This document shows positions 33,112 through 39,334 of a stretch of 39,334 nucleotides of DNA, piece by piece. The stretch is from Candidatus Cloacimonadota bacterium (GTDB taxonomy: Bacteria > Muiribacteriota > UBA6191). Within the stretch, counting starts at the first letter, position 1, and every line of letters begins with the position of its first letter. Below the pieces are notes generated by a model. That model was not told the origin of the DNA. It saw nothing but the letters and a program-made list of their open reading frames with translations, and did no database searches. The stretch is taken from contig JACFNL010000025.1 of the NCBI GenBank assembly GCA_019454875.1, forward strand, positions 1 to 39,334, in the 5' to 3' direction. A program made the translations under genes and the position numbers.

Positions 33112-33506
33112 GCTCCTATTTTACTTTCCAGATACGCCATCAGATCAGGATATGTCGCTCCCTTAGCCCCGTCCATCCATTCGTATACTTCACCGGAATC
33201 TTTTTGCAAGACCAGCAAGCCTTCCATTCCAGTGTTCTCAACAACAATCGAATCACTTGGAAATGATTTATTTCTTTGAGCTTCCTTCAAAGTAACACTG
33301 ACAACATTGGCATAACTATCAATGTTTAAACCTGTAAGCTCCGTAGACCCAAACGAAATTGCGCCAAATTTAGACAAATACTCTCTGTAATCAGCAGCAA
33401 ATTTCACCTTAAGCTGCTTTTCAGCCTCATTGATGAGTTCTAAAGAGACACCACCCGTTGTATATAATTTATGTCGCTCTTCAATCTTTTTCATTAACTT
33501 AAGCAT
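33108..33506 (-). CDS. SUKH-family (SMI1/KNR4-like) immunity protein
   Basis: This 132-residue protein has the SMI1/KNR4 core: an N-terminal helix EAEKQLKVKFAADYREYLSKFGAISFGSTELTG, then IVVENTGMEGLLVLQKDSGEVYEWMDG, then a final helix LMAYLESKI. SUKH proteins are the commonest immunity partners of bacterial nuclease toxins. The ATG at 33506 has GGGAGG about 5 bases upstream and overlaps the end of the LHH nuclease gene by 8 bases. This is the classic toxin then immunity order, with tight translational coupling. It would neutralise the LHH nuclease; this pairing is inferred from position. Confidence 0.88.
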   Translation of the reverse strand: MLKLMKKIEERHKLYTTGGVSLELINEAEKQLKVKFAADYREYLSKFGAISFGSTELTGLNIDSYANVVSVTLKEAQRNKSFPSDSIVVENTGMEGLLVLQKDSGEVYEWMDGAKGATYPDLMAYLESKIGA

Positions 33507-34167
33507 TTAGGCCTCCCAAGCTAGCTCTAGCCTTCCAATAATCGCTTCGCTCAAAATTAAATTTAACCCTGTCAATCTCAGATGCTTTATGAGTGTCGTG
33601 TAAAATTGAGTAATTCTCTTTACCTCTGTGTTCATCGGGGGTCAACTCCGCAAGTGAACCATCATTTTTCTGACCTATATGATGCAATTCAATAGAGTCA
33701 CCAGACTCATTGATTGGCGAGAGACCCAACTCAGCTCTCTCTTTATTGGTGCGTAGCATAGAATCTTGTTGATTCCAGTCAATGTCTGCCTTTACAAGAC
33801 TATTTTTTCCATTAATCATCACATCCTGAAGCTCCGCAGATTTGTAAATATCCGCTTCCTGCCTTGAACTAAGCTGGTCAATTATGCTGTCTGACCATCC
33901 TGTTTCATTCGCTATCTGTTGCTTTTCGCTTTCTGTCAGCCCCTTGGTGTTTCGCTCATCAAACTCGACCCTGGACAATTCAAAAGCTTTGGCCCCCGCA
34001 ATCTGATGTTCATTTTGAGCTTTAAGCCCTTCCAATGAGGTATTTCCTATTGTCTCCATAGATGCTTTAACTGGTGATAATTCACTGAAATTTCTGGGGA
34101 TCTCCTTAAGAACCACATCTATGGGATCTAATCCTTTAGCAGCGATTGCACCAAGTTGTTCAAACAC
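33499..34167 (-). CDS. LHH-family (HNH/endonuclease VII superfamily) nuclease toxin
   Basis: The C-terminal domain has the LHH signature (PF14411 type): IELHHIGQKNDGSLAELTPDEH, with Leu161-His162-His163, followed by ENYSILHD. The preceding ERAELGLSPINESGD is also common before LHH domains of polymorphic toxins. The N-terminal 110 residues are an unrecognised helical region, without signal peptide or known secretion domain. At 222 residues it is a free-standing protein, unlike the usual C-terminal tip of a giant toxin. The GTG start has a perfect GGAGGT SD inside the end of the HerA-like gene, which it overlaps by 8 bases. The expected activity is DNA cleavage. Confidence 0.88.
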   Translation of the reverse strand: MFEQLGAIAAKGLDPIDVVLKEIPRNFSELSPVKASMETIGNTSLEGLKAQNEHQIAGAKAFELSRVEFDERNTKGLTESEKQQIANETGWSDSIIDQLSSRQEADIYKSAELQDVMINGKNSLVKADIDWNQQDSMLRTNKERAELGLSPINESGDSIELHHIGQKNDGSLAELTPDEHRGKENYSILHDTHKASEIDRVKFNFERSDYWKARASLGGLNA

Positions 34168-37100
34168 GAATTACCTCCATCTGACATTGAATCTTTAGTG
34201 AAACTTTCGTTACTAACTTCTGATTCTGAACCAATAAGAAGGAAGAGATCACACTTTCAATTTCAGATAATCCGCTTTGCGCTCCCTTATCCCGTATATA
34301 CTTTAGGCTCAAATTCTCAACAACATTTTCAATAAATTCGTGAGCAGGTGCTGGCTTCCATAAATTGTTCAGGGAATAAATCAGTTCTATCTGTTGTTTC
34401 TCGGAAGGATTGTTCAAAATATCTAAAAGAAGCTTCTTTAGATTATTGGGAAATGGATTTTTTCGACAATAAATGCCTCTGCTTAACAGCAACATAATTT
34501 GTAATACAAAATAATCTGAAAAGCAATCCTCATTGATTCGAAACGAAACATCCATTAAGGTTAGCTGCCTTAAGACCTCTGATTTAGCTTTAACAATCAA
34601 ATCTTTCAATTCATCAGGCCGTTGCGTTACCAATGAGTTGAATAACCTGACAACAAGTTCCTTGCCGTCATCATTGAGACTCGATGCAATTTCATAAGTC
34701 CGATAGTCGTGCGTACTATGACCTGTTAAAGACGACATCAATCTTTTGATCCTGGAGTCACTGACGGCATGAGAAGCGACATCATTCAATACTTTACATT
34801 CTACGGGGCGCCCCATTCCTTCCTTGTGGCACAATGCATGCCCTGTTGTTAGTCTGTTCAGATACAACGCGTCCATATCGTCAATGCTAAGTGAAGCTGC
34901 CAGAAGTGATTGATCATCTTTTGAAACTAGACGATGGACAATTTTAGTATTGGAGTTTTTGATCACATCTGCTGAAATTTTTGATGGAATCTGTTCCACC
35001 ACGGCAACGCCCTGTCCCAAAGAGCGCATTTCAGCAAGGATATTACAGAATACTTCTACAGCCTTACCTTTGGGATTACCCATCATCTCTGATGTCCGCT
35101 CAGTATTAACATTCTTGAGCAATCGATGGGCCTCTTCAATGACCATAAAATGGCGTAGCCCCCTCTTACCCATGCCTGGGTTTACAGCTGGATTTTCCTT
35201 TTGGCGGTATTCACTAATCAGGACAAGGACCAAACCAACAAAAAATGCTTTGTCATCATCATCTGCCAGACTTTCCATTTCAAGGATTGTATTCTTTGAC
35301 AACAAATCACTTATGGAAAAGAAATCATGTGTGTTAAACATCAGACCTTTGGCCCCAACACAAAGGCTTTCAAGACGAACAACGATGGCGGTACGGATAT
35401 TATCTCTTAATTCACCTTGATAATTAAGCTTGTTTTGAATATAAAAATCAACCTCATCTTTTAAGTCCGTAAGCGTTGGAAAGCAGTAGTAATGTTCAAT
35501 CAAACTATATTGATTTTCATCAAAATTGCCTGCACGATTCAAAAAATTGGGATGAGTTCCTAGAGTTAAGTCCCATCCCTTTTTGATGTAAATCAGATGG
35601 AGGCACTTTTCCACAATACTGGGCATAGGGCCATAAAGCGAAAAGCTAGCATTAAAAAGGGCCTTTAAATAGTCAATGTGTACAAGCGGATGCACCCCTT
35701 TCTGAATGTAGAAAGGATTAAATCGAATTGGACTAACCCCGGCGTCTCCTATGGTGAATATACTGAGCTTATCATTAAAAACATCATCCGCAAGAAGCTG
35801 TCTATAGTCCCTTTTAGCAGACTCCAGTACTAAAAATGGGGTATCACCTGCTTGAGCAAGACTTTTGAGTATATGTTTGACCGTGGAAGTCTTACCACTT
35901 CCCGTTAAGCCACATATAAAAAGGTGCTTATTGAGATCCGCTTCCGATATAAACAAATCATTATTGGGGATTGGATTGCCGTGATCCGTGATAGAGCCTA
36001 ATTTTATCCCGACTCTGGAAGCGGAATCTGTCAAGGAAAGGGAAGGTATCTTTTGTATTTCATAACCAGGGACCGACTCCGTGGGTGGTGAAGAAATAAG
36101 CGAAAGCTCCTCACTTGTAATATAGGACGAAAGTGACTTAGGGAAAATGGAATTGGAGGAATTAGCTTTAGGAATAAACAAGGCTCTACCACCAAGATTA
36201 TCCAGAAAAAAACGCGGTGGGGGCAATAGCTTGTCACCTGGTTTAGAAAGTTCTCCTGCAAAAGCCCCTGCCAGAATATCACTGGCCATCTTATGCTTCG
36301 TCGCAAAAGTGATGGTTGTTTCCCAATAGCCTGAACCAAAGCCTTGTATCACTCTTTTAATATACTGTTCTGCAATTTTTTCCAACTCCAGGGCATAACC
36401 ATTTTGCCGCTCCATGGACAGAGACTTGGATTCCTGTTCTGAATGGGTCGTTCCCTTTGATGTGCTTTCGGTTGTTGTTTTCGACTCGTTATGGTTATAG
36501 GAGCCGCCAGCACCAATAAACCCAAAAGGAGTTGGCACGCCAGCTCCGAAAGTAACCCCAACACTATGCCCACTAGTTTCCGAACTTCCTTTTGTTGAAT
36601 TTTCAGAATCCGACTTAACGGAGCCAGTTTCTTTACCAACCGTCTGCTTTGCTACCGCATGCAAGCGATCTCTAATCTGAATCAACTCACCAAATGAGTT
36701 TTTCTTGTCTGTTTCAGAAATAGGCCTTGATAAGATCGCAAGTAAATAATCCTGTCCGTAAAGACTTCGAGCAACTGATGACAAGTTGAATCTCTGTTTT
36801 TCATCATCCTTTTTTAAAACTGGTGCACCGGTCACTACACCTCCGTGTTCGTAACCCTCTGCCAGTGCTGAAATGCAGATGGATTCCCTGGAGGTGATTT
36901 TTTTTCCTGGAAAAATGCCATTCACAATGGACTCAAAATGAATTCGATCATTTTCAGTAGGTGACTGATTTTTTAGTCCAAGAAAAACTTCATTGCGACC
37001 ATTTTTACTGCTTAGCAAAAGTACAACGGATAATCCTGAATGACTGGCGGCAGCCAATAAATTGTGGAACCGTTCGTTGATGAAACCGGGAACATCGTCA

Positions 37101-37282
37101 CAATCAGAATTTACTGATATTTCATTCCAGGGGAACAGATAATAGCTGTCAAGGTAACTTCTGGGGTTGTTTTCAGTTTGCGTCTGCAAAATATTCTTAT
37201 CATTCAAATTCCACCATGGGGCAAGACTTTCCACCGAATCACGAATAGTTCTTTCGGGATCAACTTGGATAACTTCACTCAT
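34160..37282 (-). CDS. HerA/FtsK-superfamily ATPase (DUF87-like) with a Ser/Thr-rich glycine hairpin
   Basis: This 1040-residue protein has a P loop GLTGSGKTSTVK (from residue 458), a Walker B MVIEEAHRLL with the Glu pair at 716-717, an AEMRSLGQGVAVVEQ segment and a late TTGHALCH strand. This is the arrangement of hexameric HerA, VirB4 and DUF87 ATPases. Residues 1-210 are unrecognised. Residues about 215-291 are a low-complexity Ser/Thr/Glu stretch around a glycine and aromatic core (VTFGAGVPTPFGFIGAGGSY). Residues 850-1040 are a helical tail. The start at 37282 has GGGAG upstream. It is flanked by a two-helix membrane protein and an LHH nuclease. A motor that moves DNA or a toxin is an inference. 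Confidence 0.88.
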   Translation of the reverse strand: MSEVIQVDPERTIRDSVESLAPWWNLNDKNILQTQTENNPRSYLDSYYLFPWNEISVNSDCDDVPGFINERFHNLLAAASHSGLSVVLLLSSKNGRNEVFLGLKNQSPTENDRIHFESIVNGIFPGKKITSRESICISALAEGYEHGGVVTGAPVLKKDDEKQRFNLSSVARSLYGQDYLLAILSRPISETDKKNSFGELIQIRDRLHAVAKQTVGKETGSVKSDSENSTKGSSETSGHSVGVTFGAGVPTPFGFIGAGGSYNHNESKTTTESTSKGTTHSEQESKSLSMERQNGYALELEKIAEQYIKRVIQGFGSGYWETTITFATKHKMASDILAGAFAGELSKPGDKLLPPPRFFLDNLGGRALFIPKANSSNSIFPKSLSSYITSEELSLISSPPTESVPGYEIQKIPSLSLTDSASRVGIKLGSITDHGNPIPNNDLFISEADLNKHLFICGLTGSGKTSTVKHILKSLAQAGDTPFLVLESAKRDYRQLLADDVFNDKLSIFTIGDAGVSPIRFNPFYIQKGVHPLVHIDYLKALFNASFSLYGPMPSIVEKCLHLIYIKKGWDLTLGTHPNFLNRAGNFDENQYSLIEHYYCFPTLTDLKDEVDFYIQNKLNYQGELRDNIRTAIVVRLESLCVGAKGLMFNTHDFFSISDLLSKNTILEMESLADDDDKAFFVGLVLVLISEYRQKENPAVNPGMGKRGLRHFMVIEEAHRLLKNVNTERTSEMMGNPKGKAVEVFCNILAEMRSLGQGVAVVEQIPSKISADVIKNSNTKIVHRLVSKDDQSLLAASLSIDDMDALYLNRLTTGHALCHKEGMGRPVECKVLNDVASHAVSDSRIKRLMSSLTGHSTHDYRTYEIASSLNDDGKELVVRLFNSLVTQRPDELKDLIVKAKSEVLRQLTLMDVSFRINEDCFSDYFVLQIMLLLSRGIYCRKNPFPNNLKKLLLDILNNPSEKQQIELIYSLNNLWKPAPAHEFIENVVENLSLKYIRDKGAQSGLSEIESVISSFLLVQNQKLVTKVSLKIQCQMEVIRV
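34173..34178 (-). promoter_or_regulatory. Consensus SD of the LHH nuclease, inside the HerA-like gene
   Basis: GGAGGT on the minus strand lies 5 bases before the GTG start at 34167. It is within the last codons of the HerA-like gene. This decides the start and suggests translational coupling of the ATPase and the nuclease. Confidence 0.7.
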
Positions 37283-37284
37283 TT

Positions 37285-38046
37285 TTACTCCCGTTCCAGA
37301 GAAAATCCGTTATCAGTACAAAAAGAACAAAAATCATTCTCGAAAGCCAAAATGATTTTTCTCAGCCAACCCAGAACCTGCTCCTGTGAGACTTTAAGAT
37401 ACTGTTCAATATCTGTTTGAATACACTCGCGAGCCTTTGGAGAAGCCATTTGATACGCAATTATAAAAGCTAGCGCAGAAAGTGCTACCCCAGCCCCAGC
37501 TACAACAAAATGGGCGGGCTGTACAGCGGTGGCAGTTGCACTGACAAAATCGGTGGTCTGTACAGCGGTGGCAGTTGCACTGACAAAATCGGTGGGCTGT
37601 ACAGCGGTGGCAGTTGCACTGACAAAATCGGTGGGCAGCACAGAAGTAACAATCGCTCCTGAAACAAATGTAATGCCTACGACACCTGCAGCAGCAATCA
37701 GTCCCCATTTTAGTCGGGGATCAAATGTGTATTTCACCATATCTGGTTCAAGAGCCAATTTGTTTCCCGACCGCTCGGTAACACGCTTGCGAAAATCAGC
37801 ATCAAAAAATGCATTTTGCAGTCTGATATCAGCAGACTTGATTCTCTCTCGTGCATCAGCCATAAGATAATTCATAAGGGTGTCCAAAAGAATTTTTGAC
37901 TTGTAAATTATCTCTTTGGGGACATGGTTTTGTAGAGAATCTCTGGTTTGTCTCACATCAAAACCAGGCTTTAAATATATCTGTAAATCCCTGCGAAGAC
38001 TCGCAAACTCCTGATTTACATCCTTGGTTATTTTCTCGGTAATCAT
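37285..38046 (-). CDS. Two-helix membrane protein with a three-copy 13-residue repeat
   Basis: This is a 253-residue protein, not recognised. A charged helical region (residues 1-110) is followed by two hydrophobic helices (about 115-135 and 180-200) joined by three TDFVSATATAVQ repeats of 13 residues. A helical C-terminal domain (ECIQTDIEQYLKVSQEQVLGWLRKI) follows. The start is ATG 38046, with AGGA 6 bases upstream. The frame also opens with GTG at 38097, one base after the upstream stop, but no SD supports that. It is between a dynamin-like GTPase and the HerA-type ATPase, so it may anchor the complex. The loop repeats are encoded by a 39-bp tandem array. Confidence 0.75.
   Translation of the reverse strand: MITEKITKDVNQEFASLRRDLQIYLKPGFDVRQTRDSLQNHVPKEIIYKSKILLDTLMNYLMADARERIKSADIRLQNAFFDADFRKRVTERSGNKLALEPDMVKYTFDPRLKWGLIAAAGVVGITFVSGAIVTSVLPTDFVSATATAVQPTDFVSATATAVQTTDFVSATATAVQPAHFVVAGAGVALSALAFIIAYQMASPKARECIQTDIEQYLKVSQEQVLGWLRKIILAFENDFCSFCTDNGFSLERE
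37519..37635 (-). repeat. 39-bp tandem repeat, three copies, in frame
   Basis: The unit CTGTACAGCGGTGGCAGTTG, then CACTGACAAAATCGGTGG, recurs with 39-bp spacing at 37519, 37558 and 37597. There is a single variable base in the second junction. The unit is a multiple of three and encodes TDFVSATATAVQP (last residue variable), so gain or loss of copies keeps the frame and alters the loop between two membrane helices. Confidence 0.92.
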
Positions 38047-38098
38047 TTGATGTCCTGGATTAACTCTTCGCAGCGTTTCTTGTCCGGCTGGATACACT

Positions 38099-39334
38099 CT
38101 ATTTTTTTTTAATCTCCTGAATTTCAGCTATTATCTGTTCATTGGACTGCTTCTTTCTTTTTTCAGCTTCAAGCTCCCTTTGACGAACCGTTATCACTGA
38201 AGTCATCTCCTTTGAAAAATATTCCAAATAGTCGTTGAGTACTTCTTTGAATTTGTTAGGGAGAGCATTAACGATTTCATAATATTCTTTTAGGGCTTCT
38301 TGCTTAAGACTATCAAGATGCAAGTTCTCATCATACTTTTGTTCAGTACCTACCAGTTCTTTTTTGTCTCTAAACCACCACCAGAATTTCCACCATGGTT
38401 CCTCACGATCCTTATATATTTTTTCCTCTTTAAACGCCTTATCCTTACTCTTCTGCTCCAAGGCATCCAGATCAATTACAGGAATAGATATCTTATGCTG
38501 GTCTTTAAATGTCTTGCCTACTTTCTCAAGGGCTTCATGAAGCCTTTTTGTCAGGTCCCTGGAAAAAGCCTGCACCAGATCAGCTATGGCATCCGCAGCA
38601 TCTTTAACATGTTTTCTGACGATTTCAATACTGTCACCGCTACTAATGAGTTCCGGGTACCTAGCCTTAAGTGCTTCGATGCTCATTTGCCAAGACGAAT
38701 CTCTGCCTGAGTAGGCTGTTTTCACATCTTCCTTAGTCTGCTGAGTCAGAAGTTTATATTCTTCAAGAGCATTATGAATACGGTTAATTTCCTGCGCAAA
38801 CAGCTGAGGGTCCTTCTTTTCAATTTCCTTTAGTTCAATATGGTTACTGTAGCGCTCTTCCTGGTTTTCATACCCTGACTTAATTTTTTCCAGAATCTCC
38901 TGCAATTGCAGATTTGGTGCTTTTGTGGAAAATTCGTTGATTTTTTTTATCATGGTTTCAAATCTGGAAGCTTCATAAACTACATCAATCAACTCTCTTT
39001 GCTCATCCTCAGCCTGATCTTTATAAGCAGCAAGTATTTTCTTTTTCTTTTCAGACTTTCTAATTTCCTGAACAGATACATTATTAGAAAGATCACAGTG
39101 GATTAGTCTAAGCAGACTATCCACAACCAGAATACGGTCTTCTGTAATGATATTCCCATACAAACGCTTAGCCTCAGCATGTAGGCGTTCGACCTCGTCG
39201 TTTGGATAAAGTCCAGAGTGGGTTAAAATCAAAAAAAGTGTATCCCTGCTACGATTTGAAATCTGTTGGTCCACAAATTTTTTGAAGGATTCTGATTCCA
39301 CAGGCTTGATTGGATGCACAAACAAAATTGCATT
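38099..39334 (-). CDS. Dynamin-like GTPase, N-terminal part outside the window
   Basis: The frame runs off the right edge, so the P loop and switch regions are not visible. The visible start (NAILFVHPIKPVESESFKKFV) matches the dynamin-family strand after switch II. FLILTHSGLYPNDEVERLHAEAKRLYG follows, occupying the G4 (T/NKxD) position with a degenerate THSG. About 300 residues of long charged helices typical of a dynamin stalk follow, including a Trp-rich patch (EEPWWKFWWWFRDKK) that could bind membrane. The dynamin call is inferred from pattern and would need the missing N terminus. Its stop lies 52 bases before the start of the membrane-protein gene, so it belongs to the same operon. Confidence 0.6.
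   Translation of the reverse strand, partial: NAILFVHPIKPVESESFKKFVDQQISNRSRDTLFLILTHSGLYPNDEVERLHAEAKRLYGNIITEDRILVVDSLLRLIHCDLSNNVSVQEIRKSEKKKKILAAYKDQAEDEQRELIDVVYEASRFETMIKKINEFSTKAPNLQLQEILEKIKSGYENQEERYSNHIELKEIEKKDPQLFAQEINRIHNALEEYKLLTQQTKEDVKTAYSGRDSSWQMSIEALKARYPELISSGDSIEIVRKHVKDAADAIADLVQAFSRDLTKRLHEALEKVGKTFKDQHKISIPVIDLDALEQKSKDKAFKEEKIYKDREEPWWKFWWWFRDKKELVGTEQKYDENLHLDSLKQEALKEYYEIVNALPNKFKEVLNDYLEYFSKEMTSVITVRQRELEAEKRKKQSNEQIIAEIQEIKKK

Noticed and set aside
34950..35420. Plus-strand open frame of 156 codons
   Set aside because: It is antisense to the Walker B region of the HerA-type ATPase and is explained as a shadow frame.
37519..37635. CRISPR-like array
   Set aside because: The repeats are directly adjacent with no unique spacers, and they encode an in-frame protein repeat.
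37529..37870. Plus-strand open frame rich in repeated VALTKSV words
   Set aside because: It arises because a 39-bp repeat without stops is open in several frames; the minus-strand protein explains the region.

Overview
The window comes from a diderm (Gram-negative) bacterium that I cannot place in a phylum. The evidence for an outer membrane is a TamB-type protein, a DUF481-like outer-membrane protein ending in Phe, and Lgt plus LspA for lipoprotein maturation. Genes are packed tightly: four convergent pairs overlap at their 3' ends by 4 to 20 bp. A recurring feature is that the first gene of a transcription unit often has a sigma70-like -10 box 6 to 10 bases before its start codon and no Shine-Dalgarno (SD) site, as expected of leaderless mRNAs. 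Genes inside operons usually do have SD sites.

Positions 1-19660 are mostly housekeeping. A truncated sensor histidine kinase diverges from an S9 peptidase. A TamB homologue (minus) diverges from a TPR/metallopeptidase-like protein and a small beta-sandwich-like protein. A long minus-strand unit then carries a membrane protein with a degenerate cyclase-like domain, an unknown protein, lspA, lgt, an RluD-type pseudouridine synthase, ftsY and an rsmI-like gene. A response-regulator/histidine-kinase fusion follows. A minus-strand trio encodes a DUF481-like protein, a beta-propeller-like protein and an inositol-monophosphatase-family enzyme. The last core gene is ygfZ.

Positions 19661-39334 are an accessory island. 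It opens with a 194-bp MITE-like element (18-bp terminal inverted repeats, TTA on both sides). Four paralogous AAA-ATPase-like/PD-(D/E)XK nuclease genes follow (19961, 21772, 28675, 31405, all plus strand). They are mosaics of one another and share a promoter with its -10 box exactly 6 bases before ATG. A WYL-domain regulator diverges from the fourth copy.

Two minus-strand operons sit between and after these genes. The first (28427 to 23473) encodes a TerB-like protein, an EcsC-family protein, two unrecognised proteins, a large exported/membrane protein and a YbjQ-family protein. The second (from beyond 39334 to 33108) encodes a dynamin-like GTPase (truncated by the window), a two-helix membrane protein with a 39-bp tandem repeat, a HerA-type ATPase with a Ser/Thr-rich glycine hairpin, an LHH-family nuclease and a SUKH-family immunity protein. 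My inference is that this is a conflict or defence island. The GTPase-membrane protein-HerA-LHH-SUKH cassette and the TerB-EcsC-exported protein operon are the best candidates for undescribed systems.
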